64,000 nucleotides of DNA from Ailanthus altissimus (GCA_946807835.1 OX327696.1:942501-1006500), one strand, 5' to 3'. Counted from the first letter of the stretch, positions 36,419 to 49,110 are shown. Notes: a model not told the origin generated them from the letters alone. Numbers and translations: made by a program.

Positions 36419-38174
36419 GTATCCAGTTAGGATTGGATACTGAACAGATTCATGAGGACCCTAATAGACATCCTATAAAATCGTTAAAGGAAGGTCTTCT
36501 CGAGTTGAGTAGTATTCGTGGTCATTTGACTTGAGTGTCATGGTGGGCTTGTGGGTGATCCATTATACTTTAGTTTCACATATGTTAAAGACCTTTCATA
36601 GTCTGATCACTATGTGTCGTTGGATATAGTCTGAAGCTCATGGAGTCTGGTATGCGTAAATACGAGATCCATCATCTTACATAGGTAAGTTATATAATCG
36701 ATACTTCGCGATTGTATATCAGAAAAACTTATGATCATGAGAAATAAACCCAAGAAAGTAATTATTTCCTTTAGGGTTAAACAATATACGTAAATACTTT
36801 TGCGATATATTGTTTATCAAGATATTTGCATATATTTTTTTATCAAGATATGAATCTGAAGATAAGTTCATGGATGAATAAATAGAAATTTAACGGTGCT
36901 GATCTATATCTCTACACATCTAGGGTATAATGACGAAAGGATTATACGTATGCGTTCTGACCTCAACTTGTATGGACTAATGGGTTAATTTGTAATATTC
37001 GTGACGTGTGCATGGGGCATTGTTCATAAACTCATGGAATAGTTTCATTTGACGAATGAGCGTGGACTTAAGAAGTTCCACAATATAAAGTGTACTCGTT
37101 AAACACTGGGGCTGTGTATTGGAGTGAATAGTTCAATCCAGTAAAATACAACAAATTACTATAGTTAAGTTAACTAAAGTATATGATTATAGTGGGATTC
37201 ACTTTGGGTTTACTTGGTAACTTAGTAAGGGAATAATGGTAATTTTACTTTATTAATTCTTTAATTGTTAAATCATCAAGATATTATTTAAATAATAATT
37301 AAATAAAATTTTAATTTAACCATGGTTAATTATTAACTATAGGGTTAGGTTAAAAGATATTTTTTTCTTAACTCAACTATGGTTAATTGTTAACTATAGT
37401 TAAGTTTAATAAATATCAAGATATTTTATTTTTATTATTATTATATAAAATTTAACCTAACTAAGGTTAATAGTTAACTCAACTAGGGTTAATAGTTAAC
37501 TCTAGGGTTAGGTTAAAGCTAAATTAAATATAAATGAAATTTAAATTAGTTTGAAATTTATACATTTCTATATAAAGTGAAATGAAATTATAAATTCATA
37601 AGTTTAATTTTTACATTTGTAAATTGGCTGGACATTTGGAGAAAAAGAAAAGAAAAGTAATTGTTTCTTGTTTTATTATTTTAAGTGTTGAAAATAATAA
37701 TTTTTCTTTTATTTCTATTAAACTATTCCTTATAATAGCTAAATAAATTTATTTTTAATTGTTCAAGTGTTGATCAATGATAAAAACAAATTAATTTAAT
37801 TAGATTAAGAGTTAATCTAATTAGTTTAAGTGTTAAATAAATTATTGGATTATACTGTTATTCTAACTAATTAAACTCACCCAAGTTGATTCCTAAAATT
37901 GTCAATAAGTTCATTTCATATGGACTCCAAATAATTTAATTCAAAGGCTTTAAGGGTGAGTTTCTGAATTGTGTAATTAATTTAATTAATTATATAAATA
38001 TGTGTTTATTATTTAATTTTTAGGCTCCGCTGTACATATATGTATGATATATATATATATATGTAAAATGAACACGTACACCATAAAATGTGAGAAGTGG
38101 CAGAAATGTTAGAATTTATAAGTTTCAAATTAAAGCAAAAATATAGCAAAAAGGACATTCTCCTAGGGGGTGGC

Positions 38175-39560
38175 TTATAAGGCGTAATTGTATAAAATAT
38201 TTTATTCTCCTAAACTTAACCTTTGTTCAATTTATCCTAATAATTTGGCCATTTATGCATATTAATGTTGTTTTATAGGTTTAAAGACTATCAGTGCAAA
38301 AACACTGAATGCAAATTAAGGTTTTTAAGATGAGAATCCAATAGGGGACTAAAATGTTCAAAATATTAACAACACATATGAACAGTTCGAATGAACAGAG
38401 ACATTGCTATAGTACATGAACAATATATAAGGCTATTGTTCATCTACTACAGTGCAATGACGAGGTATTAGCCGCAACATTGAAATTAGTAGCTCCAGCA
38501 TCACGGTATTGAATCTCAATATCGTGGCACTAGATGCAAGGCACTCTTTTAAGGGTGTTATTGTCCTATTTTTATAATCCTAAGCTTATATAAACAACCA
38601 CTATTAATAAAAAAAAATGTGTTGGGCAGCAGAAAACACAAAATGAAACACATCATTTGGACTTGAAAGTAAGAATCAACAAGAAGAATAAGGAATTTTG
38701 AATATTAGAGGAAGAACATCACTGTTGCATCAGAGAAAATTTTCTCTTCTCTTTTCTTCAATTTCATACTTGTTGTTGATTCTAATATGTATAATGATGT
38801 TGTTAAATGCTCTGAACTTATATTTACAATTATGAACTAATTTTCATTGCTAAGATTACAATATGAACTCAATATATAGCTTGGATTGATTATTTTTTCT
38901 TATTCATAATATTGGTATTAAATTATTCAATTTGTTCTACGCTTAATGCTTCTAATTACATGATAATGAATTAGAATAATTTAGGAACCTTAATGAACCT
39001 AGAAAATGGAATTTTGTGTTGGCCATGAATGAATTGATGTATGATTATTACAAATAACTTTGAGTTTTATATGAGTTAGAGATAAACTCATATAGCCTAT
39101 ATGGCCATTTAGAGAACTTGAACTTAATGAATATTATTTCAATTTGATTGTTTTAGAAATATTGGTAATTGATTGAGCGAGTTATACTCACTTGACCATA
39201 AGAAGAAACTTATGAGGATATTAGAGTTCTTGGTTAACAATTCATATTAATAAATTTAAGGGGAGTAATTAGATTTAAGAAAAGTATTAAGAGATCATTG
39301 TAATCCTAGGCATTTGAGTATTAGTTCTGCCATATTTGTTCTCTTTGCTCAATCTCTATAATTAGTTCATTATTTAGTTAATTTATATATCAAACATATT
39401 AAAATTTTAGTAGTTTGAATAAGAGTAAGAGGACACAATTTTAGTAATTAGCAAGTAATAATAACAATTCCTCATAGGACTGATACTTTACTCATCATAT
39501 ATTACTTGTTGCGATAATGTGCACTTACATTAAAAGTATATACATACAAAATATACAATA
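38175..39560 (+). mobile_element. Solo LTR inside the LARD left LTR, target duplication GTGGC/GTAGC
   Basis: Comparing the two LARD LTRs shows an insert with GTGGC at 38170-38174 and GTAGC at 39561-39565. Its start TTATAAGGCGTAATTG resembles the start of the solo LTR at 35012 (TGGTAAGCGCATATT), so the terminal TG and CA have probably mutated. It is 1386 bp with no coding content. Confidence 0.65.
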
Positions 39561-40600
39561 GTAGCATCGCGATGCAGGAAAGTTTGCACTGCAATGCCAT
39601 ATGATTTCATGACTTAGAGTCGTGGCCTCAAGTTTCTACCAAATTGGCGTTGCGGTGTTGGATTTTGGAGAAGCGGCACGGGTATTGTTCACATGAACAA
39701 TACCTATGAACAGTAGCACTATAGCACCTTTGATATTTTTATAAGTTTTCCCTGGCTTTTTGCATCAAATAGCTCTGTTAACTTGGAACCTCTAAAATAA
39801 CATTAACGCACATTTAAAACTATATATTTTTATTTAATTGAGCAATTATCAAGTTTAAAAGAAATACATCATGATGTATAAAATGAATTTATCAAACTCT
39901 CCCAAACTTAAATACTTGTTTGTCCTTGAGTAAGGAAGCACATCTCATAATTGAAAATTAAAAATGATAACAAACTATAATAAGACAAAAATATTATCTC
40001 AAAAATTAATAATTTGTCTCAAAATGTTTTCATAACTACTATCCTTAAAAAAAGTCTAAACATTATAACCTTTTAACATGTTAATCCAATATTTATTCTT
40101 ACACACAAGTGACTTACTTGGTGCGTGTGTGAATAGGTAAAATCATTCGTCATATGCACTCGGATTAGTTTATGCACACAAGATAATGAAATGGTCTTTA
40201 TGAGTTTTTTTATTATAAATTAATTAACATTCCATATACTTATTTTTTGCACCACTCTTCACTAATGTAGGCACACACATAATCAAGGATCAAATAAGAC
40301 TTTTGTTAGCTTGTAATACACAGCTATGGTACGGTAGGATAAAATTGATCAATTTCTACTCAACTTGCACCATAGTTACATATTCCTTTAGAGCTTACTC
40401 AAACTGAACCAATTGCTTTTCACCCAATTTTTTCTAAACTTATTTCTTTGATTCCCTTGCTATTTTGTTGTTCTTCTTTTTTTTTTCTTTTAAGCTAGGG
40501 CTAATGCAAACTCAATTTATAATATATTTTTTTGAATTATTTATACATATATAAGTCACTATACTCCTAAATTTTAGCTTTTCATATTAGAACAACAAAA

Positions 40601-40890
40601 ATTCGTAACCAAACGCATAACCCTTTTTTAATCTACCGCTTCATTTTTAAAAATTCACATAACTCTCTAAAAGGAGTGTTATGCCGATGACGTGATATGT
40701 ACTATGAAGGATAATAAAAATAAGGTTAAGGTAGTAATATAGTTAAATTCGTAACCAAACGCATAACCCTTTTTTAATCTACCGCTTCATTTTTAAAAAT
40801 TCACATAACTCTCTAAAAGGAGTGTTATGCCGATGACGTGATATGTACTATGAAGGATAATAAAAATAAGGTTAAGGTAGTGATATAGTT
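40601..40890. repeat. Near-perfect tandem duplication, 2 x 145 bp
   Basis: ATTCGTAACCAAACGCATAA begins at 40601 and at 40746. By eye the copies differ by about one base (GTAGTAATATAG against GTAGTGATATAG). It lies inside the LARD interior and must be recent compared with its surroundings. Confidence 0.95.
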
Positions 40891-42346
40891 AAATAGAAAA
40901 AGTGGTAATTAGGCTCAACGGGGGTGACTAGGGATAAAACTATATAAAGATTTGCTTGAAAGGCTCAATCAATCTAAAGATAGCCTAAAATCATATCCTC
41001 AATTGCGTATGACATATAATTTCACCTTGAGTGATGCTCAAACAAGTTGTAATGTATTTTTAAGAACCTAATTATTAATGTTGTGCATAAAAGTCTTCTA
41101 AGTAAGCATAGAAACTAAATAATTCTAACTACTTGCTCAAAATATCAAGTGGTCACAAAGTAAAGCCAAACTTATCCTAGATTACCAAGCAAACAATCAC
41201 AACATTTATTGTTTTTAAAAGAATATGGCATTTGAAATCATATTTTTATTTCATAATATTGACTACTAATCATTCAACCAACCCGCAACTAAACACAATA
41301 TTGAAAAACAAATTGCATACAAAACAAACAACTAAAAATAATAATCGTAAAGAGTAAGCTTGATCAATATAGAAAATGAATGTTTTCCTTCCTTAAACTT
41401 AAAGTTGACATTGTCCACAATTAAAAAAAATAAAAGTAAGTAAAAGAAACTCCCCATATAGATAATGGCTTGATGTTTGAATCGCAATGAGGAGGTTATT
41501 GCTTGAGTTGGTGCCCAAAACCTTTGAGTGATACTTTCTAAGATATAAAATTTGAGGAGCCTTATTTCTTAATGATGTTTGAGGTGTAATTTAGTAATAA
41601 TTTTTGTGTGCGAAAGGTATGGGATGATTAGGGAAAGTGAGTGGGTGTTTAAGGTAGCTTGTATAGTAGTTTAAAGGTGATGGTGTCGCGGCCCAAAACA
41701 TTTGGTGCCACGGCGCCACAATCTGGGATTTGAAATATGCATTTCCAGGTGTTGGAGCTACAACTTCAAATTTCGGAGGCTGCAGCCTCAAGTTGCTGCA
41801 TCATTTATTTTTGTCCCTGATTGTGAGCTCCCTTTGTCTGCATCTTATTAGTTTTATTTTCGATTCTTTTTTCATGTTTTTATGAGGTTTAAAATTTTAA
41901 TTTTAACACACTACATGAAAGAAAAATAAACATAAAAAAAATTAAAATGCACTTGAATTGTCTCGCAAGAAGTGCTTGCTTTATTGTCCTTAACTAGACT
42001 TCTTCTGAGGTTATAGTGGATAAAATTGCATGTTTAACGCATTTTCCCAAAGAATACTCCTCCCATATCGTGCTTCAATGTTTGCTCAATGGTCTTGCCA
42101 ATTCCTTTCCTTAATTTTCTCGTCTTAACCTTACTTGGAAAGAACCAAAATCTTGGTTGGAAGTATGAACCTTGTTGATCTTCAATAAAGTGACATCTTC
42201 TTATGCACCTTTAAAACAATCACAAGAACCCAAACATAACAAAATTTAAAAGAAACTAAATACCTAAATTAATATTAAGTTACTTAACCATAATATTATC
42301 ACAAATTCAAAATCTACAATTTCCGACAACAATGTCAAAAACTTAT

Positions 42347-43876
42347 TTGTAAAATTATACACATGTGAATTGTAACCGTAATTGCACGGGTCATGATCAA
42401 GTAATAAAGTGATGAACGAGTATCGTTCTCACGAGAATTGTATCCTAAATTGATGCTAAGTACTATGGTGTTGATAACTTTAATTTTATCTATTCAAGTT
42501 TATCTAATTGCAATGACTAAGAAAAATTAAACTAACCTAAATTAAGAGATTAACAAAGCAATAATTAAAAATGATAATATTGTGAAATGGTGAATTCTAT
42601 AAAAATAGGATCCTAAAGTATTGATTTCATTCTATTCTTCCTTTGTTCTTCCTATTTAGCAATTTTGTTCAATTCATGAATTAAGGGATTAAAACTAATC
42701 TCATTACCTCTCTCAAGTGTTAAATGAGATACTATACATACATATTCAAGTTGATATTCCTATCTAACTTGTCTACATATACATGCATTACACAACTCTT
42801 AAATTGATTACCCAAAATTAATCTCATTACCTCTTCCGAACGTTAAATAAGATCCTAGGCATAATGTCACGCCCCAAGTGTTCTCATACATTTTTTCGAA
42901 CACTTAGTGCATGCCACATGCAATCATTGAGGAAACTATAGTGATTACCTAAGTTCTATTAGCCTCCCGACTCAATAACAACCTAAGGTTATGTTTCTCA
43001 AATTTAATAAATGGGTCCATCTCTCCCAAGCATCAATCCATAAATTAACAACAACAACCAATTCATTTTCCAATCAATAGAAACATTAAACATAGAGAAA
43101 CATAAATGAATTAGAGAAAAATATACTAAATTATCCAAACATAATATAAATAAAATTACATCAAGCCTTAGAATTCAATTTTAGTCACACACAAATCTAA
43201 CCATAACTAGAATTATCAAGAAATTCATAAATACAAATATGTTTAAACAATATTCATAACTACAAATTTCACAAAGGAGAAAATATAAAGAAAAGAAAGA
43301 TAAAATCGAATTTAGGGATGTATCTAAGTTTTTAATCCTTCAAGTGTCTTCAATGATTCTTAAGAAACCTTGGAGACATTATTTTTTTCTCTTCAAATTT
43401 AAGCTCAAGTCTTGGTCACCTTATTGTATTTTTCGTGGCTCCTTTGATAATGTGAGAAGTGACCCAAAGGTTAAAATTTATAGGCTTCAAATTAGAGCAA
43501 GAATAGGGTAAAAAATACATTCTCCCTGGTAGTGGCGCCATGGCGTCGGAAAGTTAGCATTGTGGTGCCACATGATTTCACGACTTGAAGTCGCGTCCTG
43601 AGAAAGTTAAGGCTGGGACCTCAAGTTTCTGCCAAATTGGTGCTATGGCACCAAATTTTGGTGAAGCAGCATAGGTGTTGTTCATATAAACAATAGCACT
43701 AAAGCACCTTTGATATTTTTGTGCATTTTTCTTGATTTTTTGCCCCAAATAGTTCTGTTAACTTGGAACCCATAAAATAACATTAACACACATTTAAAAT
43801 CATATATTTTTTATTTAAATTGAGTAATTATCTAGTTTAGAAGAGATGTATTATGATGTATAAAATGTGTTTATCA
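42347..43876 (-). repeat. LARD right (5') LTR
   Basis: It is about 1.53 kb and intact. It shares with the left LTR the block at 43451-43876 (for example TGTTAACTTGGAACC near 43756 and 39777). It carries GTGGCGCCATGGCGTCGG at 43533, a GC-rich palindromic patch like those in other LTRs here. Confidence 0.7.
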
Positions 43877-45364
43877 AATACTAAACAAACTCATAAAGAC
43901 TCGAATAGACATCTTATGAAGCCATCGAAGGAAAGTCCTCTCGAGTTGAGTAGTATTGGTAGTCATTTGATATGAGTGTTATGGTGAGCTTGTGAGTGAT
44001 CCACTATACTTTGTTTTTACATATATCAGAGACCTTTCATGTTTCAACTGCTATGTATTACTAGGTATGGTTCTATACTCATAGAGTTCGGTGTGCGTAG
44101 ATACGAGATCCGTCAACGTACATATGCAAGTTGTATATCCGATGCTTCAAGATTGTATCACAGAAAATCTTATGATCATGAGTAATAAACACAGGAAAGT
44201 AATTTCCTTTAGGGTTAAACAATATTCCAAAAATGTTTGCGTATATTGTTTATTGAGATACGAATCTAGAGATACGTTCATGGATGAGCAAATGAGGATT
44301 TGAAGGTGCTGATCTATATCGTCGCACACCTATGGTATAATGCCAGAAGGATTATACATACGCATTCTAACCTTAAATTATATAGTCTAATACGTTGATT
44401 TGTAATATTCGTACGTGTGTATGAGGCATTGTTCACAAACTCATGGAATTATTCTATTTGATGAATGAGTGTGGACCGAGGGAGTTCCATAATATGAAGT
44501 ATACTCGTTGAGCATTGGGGCTATGTATTGAAGCGAATAGTTCAATCTAGTAAAATATAGCAAATTACTATAGTTAAGTTAACTAATGTATATAGTTATT
44601 GTGAGACCCACTTTACGTTAACTTAGTAACCTAGTAAGGGAATAATGATAATTTAACTTAACTATGGTTAATTATTAACTATAAGGTTAGGTTAAAAGAT
44701 ATTTTGTACTTAACTCAACCATGATTAATTGTTAACTATAGTTAAGTTTAATAAATATCAAGATATTTTATTTTTATTATTATTAAATAAAAGTTAACCT
44801 AATTAGGGTTAATAGTTAACTCTAAGGTTAGGTTAAAGCTAAATTAAATGTAAATAAAATTTAAATTAATTTAAAATTTATGCATTTGTATATGAAGTGA
44901 AATGAAATTACAATTTCATAAGTTTAATTTTTACGTTTGTGAATTGGCTGGCCATTTGGAGAGAAAGAAAAGAACAGTAATTGTTTCTTGTTTTATTATT
45001 TCAAGTGTTGAAATTAATAATTTTTCTTTTATTTCTATTAGGACTATTCATTGTAATAATTAAATAGATTTATTTTTAATTATTCCAAGTGTTGATTAAT
45101 GGTAAAAATAAATTAATTTAATTAGATTAAGAGTTAATCTAATTAGATTAAGAGTTAATCTAATTAGATTAAGTGTTAAATAAATTATTGAATTATACTA
45201 CTATTCTAACTAATTAAATTCACCCAAGTTAATTTTTAAAATTGTCAATAGATTCATTTCACGTGGACTCCAAATAATGTAATTCAAAGACTTCAAGAGT
45301 CAATTTTTGAATTATGTAATTAATTTGATTAATTGTATAAATATGTGTTCATTGTTAAATTTTT
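43877..45364 (+). mobile_element. Family R LTR, 5'-truncated copy
   Basis: It starts abruptly next to the LARD end with AATACTAAACAAACTCATAA, corresponding to GATACTGAACAGATTCATGA at 36437. It then follows the outer copy closely, including the TTAACTATGGTTAATTATTA repeats (44656-44850 against 37315-37520) and GAATTGGCTGGCCATTTGGA near 44940. It ends where duplicon B begins. ORFs in it are not genes. Confidence 0.7.
44645..44840. repeat. Interspersed TTAACTATRGTTAA repeats in family R
   Basis: Short units such as AACTATGGTTAATTATTAAC and TAGGGTTAATAGTTAACTC recur several times here and at 37300-37520. They include the palindromes GTTAAC and TTAACTATAGTTAA. This looks like a sub-repeat special to this LTR subtype; copy 1 at 13 kb lacks it. 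Confidence 0.6.
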
Positions 45365-46454
45365 ATTTCATTTTTAAATTTCATAAATGTATAATTTTTT
45401 CTTTTAGTTTTATTAGAAACAATTATATAGTAAATTTTTAGTATAAAATTTTGTGTTTGACAATATAGAAGTTCAATGGTTAATTATACGTAAGTAATAT
45501 AAAATGTTCTGATAAGATTGGGAGAAAAATAAATTATGAATAAAATTTTTTAATGAATGGAGTTAAGAACCATTATTATTTTGACATTTGAATTTTTTTT
45601 ACCATATTCCTTCGGATATCGAAGACTAATACGACAAATAATACTTTTCTTTCTCCTTTTTACTTTATATTTAGTATCTAATTCTAATTTTAGTAGAATT
45701 TGATTCTATTAAAATAACAAATTATTGACATATTCTACAATATTTTGAGAAACTGGAAATCGAAACAGCACAACAAAGAGATGAAGCCGTGATTCAATCA
45801 AAGTTGAATTGTTGTTTTGATTAACTAGTTGTCAATGACTTGATAATGAATACCAATTTAAATCAATGAATTCGATATATTTTCTATATTTATAGGAGTT
45901 CGTTTATGTTTCTGTATTTACACTTATGATATGTTTTAACCATTTTTAATAATATCAAGTATTATTTTTATTTTATCACTCATAATTTTCATAGTCTTAG
46001 CCTTAATTAACATAGGACTAGAGAAATTTTCTAGGTATGAATTGGTTAATACATGATGCTTGGTTACAATTTCGAATTCCTATCATATATTTGTTTTAGT
46101 TTTTTTTTATGTTAAAATGGTTTTTCTTTAAAATTTAAATTTTATACAAATCATTATACATTAAATTTAAAATCATATGAATATCTGTATATAATGAACA
46201 ATTGTGTAATTTTATAAAATTTTAGGTATAAAGTTAAAATTACAGAATAATAAGAGACTTCTATATTATATTATCACTTGCCATTTTTGTAATAAAATTA
46301 CCCAATAAATCATTTTTCTTTTTCTCATTTGTTCATATATCATGATAAATCTATTTTAGCATTAGTAGATTAAATGATAATCCATTTAAATCATTACAAC
46401 AATAAATTATAATTTAACTTTACATTGGATTAATTAACTGTTTGCCACATTTAT

Positions 46455-46855
46455 GAATAATGCTTAATTTTTTTAAAAAATTAGGTTTTAAAAGTGTTGT
46501 GATAAATAGATATTGGACGGTGAAATAGTATAAATTTTAAAATTATTTATTACATTCAATATTTTTTTGACACATCATTTTTTAAATCAAATTTATGATA
46601 AAAATTTGGGATATCTAACATTAATTTATATTTATACATGCAAATTTATTATTTTATTGAATAAATGTTACATTTCTTAAATGTTATCATAAATTTTTTT
46701 ATTTAAATAATGTGTCAAATAATTATTAAGTGGTAAAATAGTATAATAAATAATTTAAAAAGTTATACTATTTCATCAGTCAATGATTATTTAACACATG
46801 ATTTGAGATAAAAAAATTTGGGATACTATCTGAAAAATGTAGTATTATTTTAATT
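46455..46855. mobile_element. Two hairpin MITEs in duplicon B
   Basis: One at about 46455-46625 (GAATAATGCTTAATTTTT ... GGGATATCTAACATTAATT) is absent from A at the matching place (18361-18430). A second at about 46663-46855 is the partner of the A copy at 18470. Both are AT-rich palindromes without coding content. Confidence 0.45.
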
Positions 46856-46927
46856 TATTTTGAGTAATACTAGGTATTCTAAATTTTTATTTTAAATTAG
46901 ATCTCAAAAGTGATGTGTCAAATAAAT

Positions 46928-47643
46928 TGTGAGAATATTGATTGAAAATCATCGGGATATAATTTGGAGAGCAAGTCAAGTGCGTAGGGTGCACACGGAT
47001 CGAAGACAGACGCGAAAGGAGATGAAAAACGAAGAAGGGCGCACCAGGCGCTAGTGCCGCGATGCCCAATCCAATAACTGAGAGCCGCGGCATCAGGCGA
47101 TGAGCGCCGCAACACTCAGATGGGCGTGTCAACGCTGTGGAGGTGAGAGCCCAGCGCCGCAGCGCTGGAGACAGGAACAGTATCCTGAAATAAGAAAACT
47201 TCCTTATTTCGTCTCCCACTTGCTCCAGAAATCCCTAATACGACTCCCACACGTATAGGGTAAACCTAGGATGTCCTAAAGTCTATATAAATGCTATAAA
47301 TTGGCTTGTAAATATATCGGAGTGATAATCTTTGTGAGAGATTGAGAAATCTTAGTGATCATCAACAATCTTTGTGGTTCTTTGTGAGAGAAAATCCCTA
47401 GAGTAAGAGAGAGAATTTTCTTTGTAATATTTTTGGTAAAATGCATAATTTTGTGAGTGCCTTGTGATTCATAATAAGAAAATAGTGTGATCTTGATCCG
47501 CCGTGGACGTAGGCAAGTTGCCGAACCATGTAATTCTTTGTGTGTTCTTCTTCTACCCCTTTCTCTCTTTATTTCTTAGTAACTTGTTCTGCATTATTAT
47601 TAGCTTAGGAGATTTTGCTTGTTTGTGTGCTTTCGCTTCAACA
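46928..47643 (+). repeat. copia-2 5' LTR
   Basis: It runs TGTGAGAATATTGATTG...CGCTTCAACA. A TATA-like CTATATAAATG lies near 47282 and the CCGTGGACGTAGGCAAGTTG copia block near 47501. A GC-rich patch with GCGCCGC motifs occurs at 47040-47170 in otherwise AT-rich DNA. ORFs over the LTR on the minus strand are spurious. Confidence 0.93.
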
Positions 47644-47674
47644 AATTGGTATCAAAGTTTGGTTCTAAGCAGAC

Positions 47675-48410
47675 ATGGCTACACCCAAGTATGAGGTTGA
47701 GAAATTCAACGGTATGAATGACTTGAATCTGTGGAAGATGAAGGTTAAGGCGTTGTTGATGAGCTAAAGGCTTGGTTCGGCATTAGAGGAGACTGTAGCT
47801 CCATCTAGTGATGAAGAGAAGACGTCATAGTCATTTAGAGCTGAAGCAGAAAGAAAGGACATTCAAGAAAGAGCTCATAGCACAATCGTTCTGTCATTGA
47901 GTGATGAAGTACTAAAGAAAGTAACAGGTGAGATGACGACAATAGGTCTTTGGAAGAAGCTTGACTGTTTGTATGAGGAAATCATTGGCCAATAGATTAC
48001 ATATAAAGAAGAAGCTGTATCAGCTGTCCATGTCAGAGGGGATGCCTATGAAAGATTATATAGACGCCTTCAATAAGATCATCCTTGATCTTGAGTCTAT
48101 CAACATCAAGATAGAAGATGAAGATAGAACAATTATCCTGCTAAGTTCACTCCTCAAGAACTATGAGAGTTTTGTTGATACGCTATTTTACGGCAAAGAG
48201 AGTTTAACGATGAGTGATGTAAAATCATCATTAAACTCAAAGTTATTAGGAAAGCAGACCAAGGAAAATACAAAAAGCTTATCTGTACAAGGAAGGCCCT
48301 CATATAAGGATGGGAAGAAAAAAGGCTGAAGGTTGAAGTCTAGGACTCCTAGGAAGTGCTTTTGCTACAAGAAAAGGGGGCACTTCATAAAGAACTGTCT
48401 TAAGAAGAAA
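47675..48410 (+). pseudogene. copia-2 gag relic
   Basis: It begins MATPKYEVEKFNGMNDLNLW, the usual copia Gag start, just after the primer site. Stops lie at 47765 and 47828, a one-base frameshift near 47976, and a stop at 48327. Later blocks are RKSLANRLHIKKKLYQLSMS, DYIDAFNKIILDLE and LLSSLLKNYESF. The knuckle reads CFCYKKRGHFIKNC: position 4 is Tyr instead of Cys, as in copia-1. In life it would form the virus-like particle. Confidence 0.92.
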
Positions 48411-49110
48411 GTGGATGCTGCGCTTGCCTATGATGATAGCTACGATAGTGCAGAGACACTCGTCGCTACTGATAGTAAGAACTCTAAACAATGTGTTTTT
48501 GATTCTGGTTGTACTTTTCACGTGTACCCGCACAAGTCTTGGTTTACAAATTTTTAACCCATTAGTGGTGGTAAGGTCTTAATGGGTAATGATGTTGCAT
48601 GTCAAATGATGGAAATCGGTAATGTTAAGCTTATGCTGCATGATGGGCAAGTGAGAGAGTTGACAGATGTTAGGTATGTTATTGACTTGAAAAGAAACTT
48701 GATCTCACTGGGAACTCTAGACCAGAATGGGTGTTCCATCAAGATCGACGGAGGGATTTTAAGAGTTTTGAAAGGTTCCATGGTGGTGATGAGAGGAGAG
48801 AAGCGCAAAGGGGTTTATGTGCTTAAGGGTGAAGTCATAAGTGATTCTGCACTATTCTCTGTAGATGATGAGAGTATACAAACCAAGTTGTGGCATCTTA
48901 GACTGGCACACTTAGGTAAGAGAAACCTAAAGGAGTTATTCAGTCAAAAGGCGTTTGGAGAAGATAAGTTCCAGCCCTTAGAGTTTTGTGAGCATTGTGT
49001 GCTTGGGAAAGCATATAGGGTAAGGTTTAGTACAGGCGAGCATAAGACTAAGAGAACTCTTGACTACATACACTCGAATCTTTAGGGGCCAGCTCAGGCA
49101 ACTACTTGTG
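48411..49110 (+). pseudogene. copia-2 protease and GAG-pre-integrase relic
   Basis: CVFDSGCTFHV has the aspartic protease DSG. A stop follows at 48555. The next block reads LMGNDVACQMMEIGNVKLML and RNLISLGTLDQNG. The pre-integrase domain has LWHLRLAHLGKRNLKEL (HHCC His residues) and FCEHCVLGKAYRVRFS (its Cys pair). A stop lies at 49083. It is in one frame throughout, so only nonsense changes have occurred here. Confidence 0.92.

Larger units (their letters stand above)
29812..38085 (+). mobile_element. Family R LTR, outer copy, split by nested insertions
   Basis: Three pieces of one element line up with copy 1: 29812-30173, 34869-35011 and 36424-38085. The first gap is filled by an inverted family R copy and the second by a 1.4-kb solo LTR. 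Landmarks in order are GGTACTTATGTAC, the TTAGCAAAAATCTAAGAGTT repeats, TCGATGTCGGTCTATCGG, GGATACTGAACAG, CGAGTTGAGTAGTATTCG and TGTACATATATGTATGATAT. The 3' end is cut at about 38085 where the LARD LTR begins. No coding sequence. Confidence 0.7.
38090..43876 (-). mobile_element. LARD-like (non-coding) LTR retrotransposon, gypsy/Tat type
   Basis: Two LTRs in minus orientation flank about 2.4 kb without gag or pol. The right (5') LTR spans about 42347-43876 and starts, on minus, TGATAAACACATTTTATAC. Beside it is the relic of a Tat-type primer site region (GTTTTTGACATTGTTGTCGG, about 42341-42322 on minus). The left (3') LTR starts TGATAAATTCATTTTATAC at 39893, is preceded by a polypurine AAGTTTGGGAGAG, and is cut at about 38090. 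It is also split by a solo LTR at 38175-39560. Non-autonomous: it would need proteins from another element. Confidence 0.75.

Noticed and set aside
41591..41791. 66-residue minus-strand ORF in the LARD interior
   Set aside because: The reading crosses the GC-rich repeat words of the element. It is not conserved and has no gag-like features.
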